Assembly (NCBI GenBank): GCA_019694755.1
Contig: JAIBBI010000013.1
Span: 1 to 64,000, forward strand
DNA length: 64,000 bases
Source of the DNA: Gemmataceae bacterium
Lineage (GTDB): Bacteria; Planctomycetota; Planctomycetia; Gemmatales; Gemmataceae
Reading direction: 5' to 3'
Made by a program: the position numbers and the translations under genes. The notes beneath the pieces are model-generated. The model searched no databases. It saw nothing but the letters and a program-made list of their open reading frames with translations, and was not told the DNA's origin. Shown in pieces: positions 16,956 through 26,171 of the stretch; the first letter of the stretch is position 1, and every line of letters begins with the position of its first letter.

Positions 16956-18257
16956 ATGGCGACGTTGACGGAAAAGGTGCTCGCGAAGGCGGCCGGCCGC
17001 GATAGCGTCGATCCGGGCGAGAACGTGTGGGTCAACGTCGACGTTTTGATGACCCACGACGTTTGCGGGCCGGGCACCATCGGCATCTTTCACAAGCATT
17101 TCGGCCGCGACGCCAAGGTCTGGGACCTCACTAAGGTCGTCATCATCCCGGACCATTACATCTTCACCGCTGACGCGATGGCCAACCGCAACGTGGACAT
17201 CCTCCGGCAATTCGTCGCCGAGCAGAAGCTGCCGTACTTCTACGACGTGGGAACCGACCGCTACAAGGGCGTCTGCCACATCGCCCTGCCGGAAGAAGGG
17301 CACACCCGCCCCGGCGAAGTCCTCCTGGGCACCGATAGCCACACCTGCACGGCCGGGGCCTTCGGCGAGTTCGCCACCGGGATCGGCAACACCGATGCCG
17401 GGTTCGTCATGGGTACCGGCAAGCTGTGGCTCAAGGTCCCGCCGACCATGCGGTTCGTGTTTCAGGGCCAGCTCCCCCCTTACCTCATGGCCAAAGACCT
17501 GATTCTCGCCGTGATCGGCGACATCGGCTGCGACGGCGCGACCTACCGCGCCATGGAATTCGACGGCGAAGCCGTGTACGCGCTGAACATCGAAGAGCGG
17601 ATGACGCTTTGCAACATGGCCATCGAGGCCGGCGGCAAGAACGGCTGCATCGCCCCGGATCAGGTCACGCTCGATTACGTGAACCGCCGGAATGCCGGGC
17701 AGAAGCCGTACACGGTCATGAAGTCCGATGCCGATGCAAAGTTCATCTACGAAAAGGTCTACGACGTCTCCAAGCTCGAACCGGTCGTCGCCAAGCCTCA
17801 CAGCCCGGACAACAAGGCCAAGGTCAGCGAGGTCCGGGGTACCCGGCTCGACCGCGCGTACATCGGCAGTTGTACCGGCGGCAAACTGACCGATTTCCTC
17901 GCGGCGGCCCGGCTGTTGCAGGGACGCACCGTCAAGATCGACACGTTCGTCGTACCGGCGACCAGCGACATTGCCGCGAGCCTGAAGACCGAGAAGATCG
18001 GCAACGCCACGCTCGAGGAGATCTTCACGAATGCCGGCGCGAAGATCGGTCTGCCGAGTTGCGCGGCCTGTCTCGGCGGCCCTTCCGACACCTTCGGCCG
18101 GCTGAACGGGCCGATGAGCTGCATCAGCACGACCAACCGCAATTTCCCCGGTCGGATGGGCCATAAGGACGCGCAGGTCTTCCTCGCCAGCCCGCTGACT
18201 GTTGCAGCGAGCGCACTCCGCGGCGAGATCACCGACCCGCGGGAGTTGCTGGCCTAG
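16956..18257 (+). CDS. leuC: Aconitase-family dehydratase, 3-isopropylmalate dehydratase large subunit-like (HacA/LeuC type)
   Basis: A 433-residue large subunit of an isopropylmalate isomerase/homoaconitase. The three [4Fe-4S] ligand cysteines can be placed: Cys in GTDSHTCTAGAFGEFATG, and the pair in IGSCTGGKLTDF and GLPSCAACLGG. This is the shorter HacA/archaeal-LeuC subtype (about 420 residues). With a small subunit (LeuD) it would interconvert 2- and 3-isopropylmalate in leucine synthesis. No leuD lies in the window, which is unusual because the two are commonly adjacent. The start is ATG at 16956, with AGGAG 9 bases upstream; an in-frame ATG at 16908 overlaps the region right after the dehydrogenase stop and is less likely. 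It sits within the glycosyltransferase run. Confidence 0.9.
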   Translation: MATLTEKVLAKAAGRDSVDPGENVWVNVDVLMTHDVCGPGTIGIFHKHFGRDAKVWDLTKVVIIPDHYIFTADAMANRNVDILRQFVAEQKLPYFYDVGTDRYKGVCHIALPEEGHTRPGEVLLGTDSHTCTAGAFGEFATGIGNTDAGFVMGTGKLWLKVPPTMRFVFQGQLPPYLMAKDLILAVIGDIGCDGATYRAMEFDGEAVYALNIEERMTLCNMAIEAGGKNGCIAPDQVTLDYVNRRNAGQKPYTVMKSDADAKFIYEKVYDVSKLEPVVAKPHSPDNKAKVSEVRGTRLDRAYIGSCTGGKLTDFLAAARLLQGRTVKIDTFVVPATSDIAASLKTEKIGNATLEEIFTNAGAKIGLPSCAACLGGPSDTFGRLNGPMSCISTTNRNFPGRMGHKDAQVFLASPLTVAASALRGEITDPRELLA

Positions 18258-18310
18258 CCGGCAGACGGCCCGTAACCTGCGATTAGCCCTGTCTTCGGTT
18301 GGCGTGCCGG

Positions 18311-19303
18311 ATGGATTCGCAGCCGCGATCTCTCGCCGCCGGGCTCGTCTCGGTGGTGATTCCCTGTTTCGACGAAGAAGAGGTTCTGCCGCTCCTGTTC
18401 GCCCGGCTCGAGCGGGCGGCCGAGTCGTGGGGCGCGCCCTACGAGATCATTCTCGTCGATGACGGCTCGCGCGATTCCACCTGGGCGAGAATAGAAGCCC
18501 GCAATTCCACCGACCCGCGCTGGAAGGGCGTCCGACTCGCCCGAAACTTCGGACACCAGATTGCACTCTGGACGGGCCTGCAGCACGCCCGTGGGCAGGT
18601 CATCGCCGTGCTCGATGCCGACCTTCAGGACCCGCCCGAAGTCCTGCCCCGCTACTTCGCCAAGTGGGCCGAGGGGTACGATGTGGTCTACGCCGTGCGC
18701 CGCAAGCGCAAGGAAGGGCCGCTGAAGAAGGCGGCCTACTACCTCTACTATCGCACGCTGGCCTTCCTTTCCGAGATCGACATCCCGCTCGATTCGGGCG
18801 ACTTCTGCGTCATGGACCGGCGAGTCCTCGACGCCGTGCTGCTGACACGCGAGCAGGTGCCGTTCATCCGCGGCCTCCGGGCCTGGGCGGGGTTTCGCCA
18901 GGTCGCCCTCGAGTACGAGCGCGAGGCCCGCGCGGCCGGGCAGGTCAAATACACTCTGCGGAAGCTCATTCAACTCGGGATGAACGGGATCATCAGCTTC
19001 TCGACCCGCCCGCTTCGACTCGCGACCTACTTCGGCTTCGCCGTCTCGGCGACGGCCTTTGCCGGTGTGCTGTTCACGCTGATCCAGCGAATATTCCGCA
19101 CCCAATTTGCCCGCTACGGAATGGACCTTCCGCCCGGCCTGGCCACGACCGTCACCGCCGTGTTGTTTCTCGGCGGCGTGCAACTCGTCTGCCTGGGAAT
19201 CCTCGGCGAGTACGTGGGCCGGGTGTATGAAAACGTGAAAGGCCGGCCGCTGACCATCATTAGCGAGCGTGCGGGGGTCGAGAAACCGACCCCGCCCGGA
19301 TAG
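18311..19303 (+). CDS. Glycosyltransferase family 2, DPM1/GtrB-like polyprenyl-phosphate glycosyltransferase
   Basis: This 330-residue enzyme is likely to transfer a sugar from a nucleotide donor to a polyprenyl phosphate at the cytoplasmic face of the inner membrane. The GT-A domain begins VSVVIPCFDEEEVLP and has ILVDDGSRDST (UDP-binding Asp), VLDADLQDPPE (DxD) and a C-terminal RGLRAWAGFRQ region. Two C-terminal TM helices are visible (TYFGFAVSATAFAGVLFTLI and TAVLFLGGVQLVCLGILGEY), the ArnC/GtrB pattern. The open frame extends to a TTG at 18299, but ATG at 18311 is the better start. It is followed closely by a small membrane protein, as GtrB is often paired with small membrane partners. Confidence 0.92.
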   Translation: MDSQPRSLAAGLVSVVIPCFDEEEVLPLLFARLERAAESWGAPYEIILVDDGSRDSTWARIEARNSTDPRWKGVRLARNFGHQIALWTGLQHARGQVIAVLDADLQDPPEVLPRYFAKWAEGYDVVYAVRRKRKEGPLKKAAYYLYYRTLAFLSEIDIPLDSGDFCVMDRRVLDAVLLTREQVPFIRGLRAWAGFRQVALEYEREARAAGQVKYTLRKLIQLGMNGIISFSTRPLRLATYFGFAVSATAFAGVLFTLIQRIFRTQFARYGMDLPPGLATTVTAVLFLGGVQLVCLGILGEYVGRVYENVKGRPLTIISERAGVEKPTPPG

Positions 19304-19330
19304 AGTAATGGGAACCCCGGAGTGAACTGC

Positions 19331-19588
19331 ATGAGCTTCTGGTTGCGCGAGTTGATCGGCTGGTTTCTCGTCGCGCTGGGGCTGGCGGTGTTTTTCCTCG
19401 TGATCGTCCACCTCGTGAACGGCCGCGTGTATCCCACCGCCGGCATGACGGTCATCGGCATCTTCGTCTTCCGGGGCGGAATCCACCTGCTGAAAGTCGC
19501 GCTGGCGGCGCGGGTGTGCGCGGAGGCGGCCGAGCGATTGCGGGCACCGGTCACACTTCCCGCCCGCCGGGGCCGGACTGTCGCATGA
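19331..19588 (+). CDS. Small membrane protein of unknown function
   Basis: An 85-residue protein with one clear TM helix at about residues 8-28 (IGWFLVALGLAVFFLVIVHL) and a second amphipathic or TM stretch (AGMTVIGIFVFRGGIHLLKV). The tail is basic. I chose the ATG at 19331 (MSFWLREL), preceded by GGAG; an in-frame GTG lies 9 bases upstream. The stop overlaps the start of the next gene in an ATGA, which supports it being real and translated. I cannot assign a family; its position after a GtrB-like glycosyltransferase suggests a membrane partner. Confidence 0.7.
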   Translation: MSFWLRELIGWFLVALGLAVFFLVIVHLVNGRVYPTAGMTVIGIFVFRGGIHLLKVALAARVCAEAAERLRAPVTLPARRGRTVA

Positions 19589-20712
19589 CCGAGTCCATTC
19601 TCCAATTCGGTGCGGGTAACTTTCTCCGCGGGTTCGTCGACCTCTTCGTACATCAGGCCCGGCAACAGGGCGACCCGATCGGCCACGTCGTGGTCGTGCA
19701 AAGCACCGGCGACGACCGCGCCCGGATGCTCAACCTTGCCGAGGGGCAGTATCACGTCGCCGTGCGCGGCTTGGAGGGCGGGCGGGTCGTCGATCGCGTC
19801 GAGGAGTGCCGGAGCATCAGCCGGGCGCTTGTCGCGACAAAAGACTGGTCGGAGATTCTCCGGCTCGCGGCCAGCCCGTCGCTGCAATACATCGTCTCGA
19901 ATACCACGGAGGCCGGCTACTCCCTTAACGAAGGCGACGGGCCGGGCGATCGGCCGCCCCGCTCATTCCCGGCCAAGCTGCTGGAAGTGCTGCGTGCCCG
20001 CTGGCATGCCGGCGGCTCGCCGCTGACGCTTTTGCCCTGCGAATTGCAGGAAAACAACGCGCAGTTGCTGCGTTCTCGGGTCGTCACGCTTTCTCACCTG
20101 TGGGGCGACCCGGCCGAACTGACCGACTGGATCGAGCGCGAGTGTGTTTGGCTCAACAGTCTTGTTGACAGGATTGTCCCCGGGCGCCCGGCCGAGCACC
20201 CGCTGCTCGATATCGACCCGCTGCTGATCGCGGCCGAGCCGTATGCCCTCTGGGCCCTGGAAACTCACCCGCGGGCCGGGAAGTGGATTCAGCATCCCGC
20301 CATCACCCGGACTCAGGACGTTCGGCCGTACTTCCTTCGAAAAGTCCGGATCCTGAACGGCGCACACACCGCACTCGTTTGCCGGGTGGGGACCGACCAA
20401 TTCGCCACGGTCGGCGACGCGATGGACGATCCGGAGACGTCCGCGTGGCTGGAACGACTGCTGTTCGACGAGATCGTGCCGACACTCGCCGACCGGTGTG
20501 AGATGCCGGAGGAATTCGCCCAACAGACCCTGGACCGGTTTCGCAATCCGTTCCTGCGACACCGACTGGCCGACATCGCCTTGCATCATTCCAGCAAGAA
20601 AGCCATTCGCCTGGAAACTACGATTGCCGACTACCGGGCCCGGTTCGGGAAAGAGCCACCCCTCCTCGCGGCCGTACTCGCCGGCGACCGCACAGCAGCA
20701 CCGACTGTCTGA
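19585..20712 (+). CDS. Tagaturonate reductase / mannitol dehydrogenase family oxidoreductase (UxaB-like)
   Basis: A polyol/uronate dehydrogenase of 375 residues. The N-terminal NAD-binding segment is FGAGNFLRGFVDLFVHQA, matching the FGxGxFxRxF motif of the mannitol dehydrogenase family. The catalytic region is KVRILNGAHTAL, with Lys, Asn and His in the K-x4-N-x2-H arrangement. NTTEAGY in the middle is typical of altronate oxidoreductase/tagaturonate reductase (UxaB), which reduces tagaturonate to altronate in galacturonate breakdown. It could instead act on another hexuronate or polyol. The start is ATG at 19585, overlapping the preceding stop; an in-frame GTG at 19516 is not needed. No other uronate-pathway gene lies nearby. 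Confidence 0.87.
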   Translation: MTESILQFGAGNFLRGFVDLFVHQARQQGDPIGHVVVVQSTGDDRARMLNLAEGQYHVAVRGLEGGRVVDRVEECRSISRALVATKDWSEILRLAASPSLQYIVSNTTEAGYSLNEGDGPGDRPPRSFPAKLLEVLRARWHAGGSPLTLLPCELQENNAQLLRSRVVTLSHLWGDPAELTDWIERECVWLNSLVDRIVPGRPAEHPLLDIDPLLIAAEPYALWALETHPRAGKWIQHPAITRTQDVRPYFLRKVRILNGAHTALVCRVGTDQFATVGDAMDDPETSAWLERLLFDEIVPTLADRCEMPEEFAQQTLDRFRNPFLRHRLADIALHHSSKKAIRLETTIADYRARFGKEPPLLAAVLAGDRTAAPTV

Positions 20713-20732
20713 TTCATCGAGAGACCTCTGCC

Positions 20733-21857
20733 ATGCGTGGAATCCTGCTGTCGTTCGCAGTCGTCTGGGCTGCGGGTCCGCTCCCGGCCTCGGACACGCC
20801 CATCGACATCTACATCGGGACATACGCCAAGGGCGCGGGCCAGGGTATTCACCGGCTGGAGCTCGACCGGAAGTCGGGCACGCTCCGGTCGCTTGGAGTA
20901 GTCACCGAAGCGGTCAACCCTTCGTTCCTCGCGCTGTCGCCGGACCGGCGGTTTCTCTTCAGTGTAAGCGAAGTGAGCGGCGGGCCGGGCGTCGCCGCCT
21001 ACGCGATCGACGCCCAAGGCGGGCTGCAGTTCCTCAACCGCCAACCGGTCGGCGGCAACGGACCGTGTCACGTCGCGGTCGATCCCTCGGGAAAACTACT
21101 GCTCGTCGCTAATTACGGTGGCGGCAGTATCAACGCACTGCCAATCGACTCCGACGGTCGGCTGAAGAAGCCGGCCGCGTTCGTGCAACACCCCCGCCCG
21201 GGCACTCGCGTGGTCGCCAGTCGGCAGGAGGGGCCGCACGCACATTCCGTGACCGTGGACCCGGCCGGCAAGCACGTCATCGTCGCCGACCTCGGATTGG
21301 ACACGCTTTTTTCATACCGCATCGACCCGGCCGCGGGCACGTTGCCAAAGGCCGGCGAGGTGGTTGTCGGGCCGGGAACCGGCCCCAGACACTTCGCATT
21401 TCATCCGAACGGAGAGTTGGCGTTTTCCATCAACGAATTGAGTTCGACCCTCACGTGTTTCCGCTACGATGTGAGGTCGGGGAAGTTGACGCCGCTGGGA
21501 CAGGTGACGACTCTGCCGGCCGACTTCCGCGGAGAGAACCACACGGCCGAAGTCAGGGTTCACCCCAATGGACGATGGGTCTACGCCTCGAACAGGGGCC
21601 ACGACTCCATCGTGCAGCTCAGCGTCGACCCGAAATCGGGTGCGATGACCGTCGTGGGGCACACTCCGACGGGGGGAAAGACGCCGCGAAACTTCAATCT
21701 CGACCCGAGCGGCCGATTCCTGATTGCCGCCAACCAGAACTCCGAGACAGTGATCGCGTTCCGCATCGACCCCGAGACCGGCAGACTATCGCCAACCGGA
21801 TCGACAGTATCGGTGCCATCGCCAGTCTGCGTATTGTTCCGGCAGACAGATAGTTGA
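20733..21857 (+). CDS. Secreted lactonase-family seven-bladed beta-propeller (6-phosphogluconolactonase-like, PF10282)
   Basis: A propeller protein of 374 residues with a signal peptide at about residues 1-19 (RGILLSFAVVWAAGPLPA). Repeated blade motifs are visible: PSFLALSPDRRFLFSV, PCHVAVDPSGKLLLVANY, PRHFAFHPNGELAFSINE and PRNFNLDPSGRFLIAANQ. The conserved lactonase pieces YIGTYAKGAGQGI, HAHSVTVDPAG and ENHTAEVRVHPNGRWVYASNRG are all present. Cytosolic Pgl hydrolyses 6-phosphogluconolactone; exported planctomycete members more likely act on other sugar lactones, which is an inference. It sits 20 bases after the uronate dehydrogenase gene, whose product could generate such lactones. Confidence 0.9.
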   Translation: MRGILLSFAVVWAAGPLPASDTPIDIYIGTYAKGAGQGIHRLELDRKSGTLRSLGVVTEAVNPSFLALSPDRRFLFSVSEVSGGPGVAAYAIDAQGGLQFLNRQPVGGNGPCHVAVDPSGKLLLVANYGGGSINALPIDSDGRLKKPAAFVQHPRPGTRVVASRQEGPHAHSVTVDPAGKHVIVADLGLDTLFSYRIDPAAGTLPKAGEVVVGPGTGPRHFAFHPNGELAFSINELSSTLTCFRYDVRSGKLTPLGQVTTLPADFRGENHTAEVRVHPNGRWVYASNRGHDSIVQLSVDPKSGAMTVVGHTPTGGKTPRNFNLDPSGRFLIAANQNSETVIAFRIDPETGRLSPTGSTVSVPSPVCVLFRQTDS

Positions 21858-21867
21858 TCGCGTGCTT

Positions 21868-23163
21868 TCAGGCGGCCAGTCGCGGCCAGACGTTGTTTGC
21901 CGCGGCCGGACGGGACAGGTCGCGCACTCCCCAGATCCAAAGCGGGATCGTGCCGAGCGGGGCGAATCCGTAGTTGCGGATCGGCTCCCAGATGAGCGGG
22001 ATCGATACACCAATCACGTGAATGCCGAGCCAGAACCACAGCCGGCGATCATCCGGGTGCCGTTGCAGGAGCCCGGTAATCAGCGGCACGGTCAGACAGT
22101 AGTAGTGCAGATGGCACATCGGGCTGATGAACAACAGCACGACGATGAGCGACCCGCCGAGGATCAGCCCGTCGTTTCCGGCCAACGATCGGCCGCGGGC
22201 AGCGCCCAGCGTCGTCGCCGTGAGCACGGCGGCGATCAGCCAATGAATGCTTCGAAGTCCCGCCCCCGGTTCGGCCGGGGCGGCCGGGTCGCCTGCCCAT
22301 TGCCAGGCGTGCATGACGGCCATCAGCGACTGATTATCCGTCTTGAGTACATGAAACATCTCGAGGGCCCGCTCGGCGTCTTTCGCGCCCCCGAGAGCCG
22401 GAGCGATCATGGCATCGACGAAAGAGATGTTGGCTTGAATCGCGCCGGCCGGCCCGAGGAAGATCGCGGGCAGTCCGAACAGCAGCACGACGAGGCCGAC
22501 GGCGAACCCGGCGAGGCACCGCACGTCGCGGCGGACCAGCGGTACGATAACCAGGAACGCAGGAATCACCTTGAGCGCAACCGTGCCGGCAAGCCAGTAG
22601 CCCGCCTGCCGCGCCCGCCCGAGCATCATCGCGGCCAGGAAACCACACACGAGCAGCAACAGGAGATTGTTGACCTGACCGTGCGAGAGTGTGTGTCCGA
22701 TTCCCGGCAGCGCGAACAGGAACGGCCATATTCGTCGACGCCACCATTCGCCCGACCAGGTCGCCGTCGGCAACTCCGTCCGTTCCAGTGCGCGGGCGAT
22801 GAGGTGGATTCCGGCCGCGGCACACGCGACGCTGATCGCGTACCAGATCGCGACGGAGATGTCGAATCTCAAGTAATACCCACCGTCCGGCGACGGCGGT
22901 TCCGCAAACGGAACCATGAGGAACGCGAACGGGGGCGGATAACAGTAGTGCAAGCCGTACTCGTCGGTGACATCGTAGAGGTCGGCATGCGTCCGAGCGG
23001 CCCAGCCCGCCCGGGCGTAGACAGTGAAATCCGTATGTCGCTTCGCCAGGTACGCCGACCGGACAACCGTCAACACGCCGAACGCGATCGTGACGGCCAG
23101 CAGAGTTGCAATCAGAAGTCGGTCGAACAGGGTCGGACCGTCACCGGCGGTTGATCGGCCCAT
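21868..23163 (-). CDS. GT87-family integral membrane glycosyltransferase (DUF2029)
   Basis: A polytopic inner-membrane protein of 431 residues with about nine to ten hydrophobic segments (for example LFDRLLIATLLAVTIAFGVL, AIWYAISVACAAAGIHLIA, VNNLLLLLVCGFLAAMML and FAVGLVVLLFGLPAIFL). The first periplasmic loop has DFTVYARAGWAARTHADLY, close to the acidic D-x-x-V/Y region of GT87 mannosyltransferase-like enzymes, and GQVNNLL is the family's conserved Gln-Asn motif. Such GT-C enzymes use polyprenyl-phosphate sugars as donors, so the GtrB-like enzyme encoded at 18311 could supply its substrate; this is an inference. It converges on the lactonase gene (10-base gap) and diverges from the LptF/G gene. 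Confidence 0.87.
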   Translation of the reverse strand: MGRSTAGDGPTLFDRLLIATLLAVTIAFGVLTVVRSAYLAKRHTDFTVYARAGWAARTHADLYDVTDEYGLHYCYPPPFAFLMVPFAEPPSPDGGYYLRFDISVAIWYAISVACAAAGIHLIARALERTELPTATWSGEWWRRRIWPFLFALPGIGHTLSHGQVNNLLLLLVCGFLAAMMLGRARQAGYWLAGTVALKVIPAFLVIVPLVRRDVRCLAGFAVGLVVLLFGLPAIFLGPAGAIQANISFVDAMIAPALGGAKDAERALEMFHVLKTDNQSLMAVMHAWQWAGDPAAPAEPGAGLRSIHWLIAAVLTATTLGAARGRSLAGNDGLILGGSLIVVLLFISPMCHLHYYCLTVPLITGLLQRHPDDRRLWFWLGIHVIGVSIPLIWEPIRNYGFAPLGTIPLWIWGVRDLSRPAAANNVWPRLAA

Positions 23164-23315
23164 CCCATACCCCCACCCCAGTCGCGCCAGTCCGTACAGA
23201 TTTACATCGACATTTCGACCGATCGAGGGTGAGCCCGTTTTCCCAAACCGAAAACTTGCCGAAAGATGGGTCAGGGGACCGATGAAACACCTGACGCGGC
23301 AGCGCAGGGGGGCGG

Positions 23316-24512
23316 GTGATCGGGACTATTCTCCAGCGGATGATCTTCTGGGAACTCGTTCGCGTTTTCCTCCTCGCCTGGGGGGCGCTGACGGGACTGT
23401 TCCTTCTCGGTGGCGTCGTGCAGGAGGCGTCGCAACGCGGTCTCACGCCACCGCAGATCCTCTACGTCATCCCGCTTCTCGTTCCCAGTACGATGCCTTA
23501 CACCGTGCCGGCTACGGTGTTGTTTGCGTGTTGTGTCGTCTACGGCCGACTGGCACATGACCACGAAATTACCGCGTTGCGGGCCGCCGGGGTCCATCTC
23601 GGCCGGCTATTGTCGCCCGCCGTGGTCCTTTCATTGATTGTCGCCGCGGGCCTGACCGCACTGCAGACCGAGATCGTGCCGCGATCCCGGCAGATGCTGG
23701 CCGAGCGGGTCGTCTCCGATGTCGATGAATTGATCTACAGCATGCTCAAGCGGACCGGGAGTATCCGGCACAACAAGCTCGACTTCGCCGTGTACGTCCG
23801 GGAAGTCCGCGGCAAGCAACTCGTCGACCCCGTCATCAAGAAGCGGTCCGGCAACTTCGGGTACAGCGTGGTGGCTCACGCCCGCGAGGCCAAGCTGACC
23901 ACGGACCTGGCCCGCGACATGGTCTACATCGACATGCCGCACTGCACTCTGTGTGGCGTCGACATCGACGGATCACTGCGGGATCAGCGGTTCGATGTCG
24001 CGTTTCCTGCGAGCACTTTCCGCGACACCGCGGTGCGCCCCATGAACATGACACGCGGCCAGATCCGGGCCAAGTGGGACGAAATCCAGGACGAGCGCGA
24101 ACGACGCAAGGAGCAGCTCGAGATCATCGATTCGCAGATCTCCACGCTGTCTGCGCCCGCGCCGCAAGCTTTGCTCGACCTTCGGAAGGATAACGAGTTC
24201 CACGTCAAGGACTCGTACCGGACCGAGCGTCTGCTTCGGGCCGAGTCGAACCTCCGGCCCGCACTGGCGTTCGGCTGCCTCTGCTTCGCGCTCGTGGCCG
24301 TGCCCGTCGGCGTGCAGTTTCACCGGGCCGATTATCTGAGCGCGTTTGTGAGCTGCTTCCTGCCGGTGGTCGTGATCTACTACCCGCTCCTGTTGGCCGG
24401 TACCAATTTCGCCCGCGAGGGTCGGCTGCCCGCGTCGGTCGCCGTGTGGATCGCCGACCTGACGGCCGGGCTCGCGGGCACGTTTCTCCTCCGCCGGCTG
24501 TTTCGGCAGTAG
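23316..24512 (+). CDS. LptF/LptG-family permease
   Basis: A 398-residue inner-membrane subunit of the lipopolysaccharide-transport ABC exporter family. It has the hallmark N-terminus (LQRMIFWELVRVFLLAWGALTGLFLL), TM2-3 with the coupling region LAHDHEITALRAAGVHLGRL (the conserved E-x-x-A-LR motif), a periplasmic jellyroll-like middle (about residues 130-255), a coiled-coil stretch (about 250-285) and three C-terminal TM helices. Only one permease is encoded here; the partner permease and the LptB ATPase are not in the window. The GTG start at 23316 has AGGGGGGCGG just upstream. It shares the 152-base divergent region with the GT87 gene. Confidence 0.93.
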   Translation: MIGTILQRMIFWELVRVFLLAWGALTGLFLLGGVVQEASQRGLTPPQILYVIPLLVPSTMPYTVPATVLFACCVVYGRLAHDHEITALRAAGVHLGRLLSPAVVLSLIVAAGLTALQTEIVPRSRQMLAERVVSDVDELIYSMLKRTGSIRHNKLDFAVYVREVRGKQLVDPVIKKRSGNFGYSVVAHAREAKLTTDLARDMVYIDMPHCTLCGVDIDGSLRDQRFDVAFPASTFRDTAVRPMNMTRGQIRAKWDEIQDERERRKEQLEIIDSQISTLSAPAPQALLDLRKDNEFHVKDSYRTERLLRAESNLRPALAFGCLCFALVAVPVGVQFHRADYLSAFVSCFLPVVVIYYPLLLAGTNFAREGRLPASVAVWIADLTAGLAGTFLLRRLFRQ

Positions 24513-24585
24513 CCGGATCGGCGTTGACGCCGCGGCAGAAATCGATTCAGATGCCATCGCCCAAATTCCGTGGCGAGCGTGCGCG

Positions 24586-25365
24586 ATGATCTGGAATCGG
24601 CGGACCACCAATTATTGGCCCGATACGAAGTGTGCCAAGGCTTTCTGGAGCCAGCACGAGTTGCCGCCCTACCGGCAACTCCTGGCCGACACCACGGCCC
24701 GACTCGCGCCGCAAGCCGGCGAACGCTGGCTCGATCTCGGCTGCGGCCGGGGCATGCTCACCAAGGGGATCTTTCAGGATTCCTGCGGCACGGTCGCGGA
24801 GATCACCGGCATCGACATCGCGCCAGTCAACGCCCAGGCCTATGACAAGCTCTCCCGCGAACTCAAAGCTCAGCCCGGGCAGATCCGATTTGTGGCCGGC
24901 GACTTTCTCGACGGTTTGAGACAATTCGCCAGTGGATCCGTCGACGGCATCGTATCGGGGCTCGCACTGTCGTATGCCGAGTCACTGGTCGACGGCCGAT
25001 GGACCACGTCGGCCCTCGACCGCACGCTGGCGGAATGCCGGCGGGTCCTCGCACCACGTGGTCGTTTCGTTTTCTCGATCAACGTGCCCGAGCCAGCCTG
25101 GGGCACGGTGGCCCGCGACTGCCTGACCGGCGTCTGGAGCAGGCCGCGACCGCACCGCTACCTCGTCAAAGCGTGGCGCATCTGGCGGTACGGCGGCTGG
25201 TTGAAGCGCGAAGCCCGCCGCGGCCGGTTCCATTACCTTTCGGCCGAGGCGCTGCGGGCCAAGCTACTGGCCGCGGGATTTCCCGAAGTTGATATCGCCC
25301 TGAGTTTCTCCGGGCAGGCGTACGTTGTCACGTGCCGGCCGACGGCCCGGTCCGTCGCCGCCTGA
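24586..25365 (+). CDS. Class I SAM-dependent methyltransferase (small-molecule/lipid type)
   Basis: A cytoplasmic methyltransferase of 259 residues. Motif I is WLDLGCGRGMLTKGIF at about residues 46-61, motif II GIDIAPVNAQAY, and the motif-III region (GIVSGLALSYAESL) is followed by RVLAPRGRFVFSINVPEP, the pattern of methyltransferase 11/25 enzymes that act on small molecules, quinones or lipids. The C-terminal part includes a HYLSAEALRAKLLAAGF helix common in these enzymes. The substrate is unknown. It lies 73 bases after the LptF/G gene and converges on the DUF1445 gene with a 1-base gap. Confidence 0.87.
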   Translation: MIWNRRTTNYWPDTKCAKAFWSQHELPPYRQLLADTTARLAPQAGERWLDLGCGRGMLTKGIFQDSCGTVAEITGIDIAPVNAQAYDKLSRELKAQPGQIRFVAGDFLDGLRQFASGSVDGIVSGLALSYAESLVDGRWTTSALDRTLAECRRVLAPRGRFVFSINVPEPAWGTVARDCLTGVWSRPRPHRYLVKAWRIWRYGGWLKREARRGRFHYLSAEALRAKLLAAGFPEVDIALSFSGQAYVVTCRPTARSVAA

Positions 25366-25366
25366 C

Positions 25367-26152
25367 CTACTCCCCTTCCAACTGCACGTCGCGCCAGTCG
25401 GTCACGAACATGTGACCCGGAGCGTGGGTGATGGCGAATGCAGGCCGTGCCGCCATCAGCGCGGCCTGGGGCGTCACGCCGCACGCCCAGAACACCGGGA
25501 TTTCACCCGGGCGAATCGTCACGGCCTCTCCGAAGTCGGGCTTGGCGATATCGGTAATGCCGATGGCGGCGGGGTCACCGAAATGCACCGGCACCCCGTG
25601 AGCCCGTGGGAATCGAGCGCAGACCCGCGTCGCCGTTATCGCCTGGGCAGGAGTCATGGGCCGCATCGACACGACGAGCGGGCCATGAAACACCCCGGCC
25701 GGACGGCAGGCCACATTCGTTCGGTACATCGGTACGTTTCGCCCTTCGTCGATGTGACGAACGGGCACGCCCGCCTCCAGCAACGCCTTTTCAAACGTGA
25801 ACGAACAACCCAGCAGGAAGCCGACGAGGTCGTCGCGCCACGCGGGCCGGGCGTCGATCGGCTCTTCGACCAGTTCACCGTTGTCCCAGACCCGGTAGCG
25901 CGGGATATCGCTGCGAAGGTCCGCGCCCGGCGCGACGACTCGCGGTTCGGTCGATCCGGGTTCGGTGACGTCCAGGAGCGGGCACGGTTTGGGATTCCGC
26001 TGGCAGAACAACAGGAAGTCGAAGGCCAGGTCGCGGGGGACGGCGACGAAATTGGCTTGAACGTACCCGTCGGCCATGCCGGGCGTGGGTCCGGTGAGAT
26101 TGCCTAGCCGGCAGGCCGCGCGGACTTCTCTGCCCGTGTTGTAGCTGGTCAT
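25367..26152 (-). CDS. DUF1445 putative hydro-lyase (D-glutamate cyclase-like family)
   Basis: A protein of 261 residues that covers the whole DUF1445 family. Conserved segments include [81 protein letters not shown] and a C-terminal [13 protein letters not shown]. Some family members are annotated as hydro-lyases and the eukaryotic relative is a D-glutamate cyclase, which dehydrates D-glutamate to 5-oxo-D-proline. The exact reaction here is not established. The ATG at 26152 lies 20 bases from the end of the c-di-GMP-type gene upstream, so the two may be co-transcribed. Confidence 0.88.
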   Translation of the reverse strand: MTSYNTGREVRAACRLGNLTGPTPGMADGYVQANFVAVPRDLAFDFLLFCQRNPKPCPLLDVTEPGSTEPRVVAPGADLRSDIPRYRVWDNGELVEEPIDARPAWRDDLVGFLLGCSFTFEKALLEAGVPVRHIDEGRNVPMYRTNVACRPAGVFHGPLVVSMRPMTPAQAITATRVCARFPRAHGVPVHFGDPAAIGITDIAKPDFGEAVTIRPGEIPVFWACGVTPQAALMAARPAFAITHAPGHMFVTDWRDVQLEGE

Positions 26153-26171
26153 ATCATCCTTCGATCGGTTA

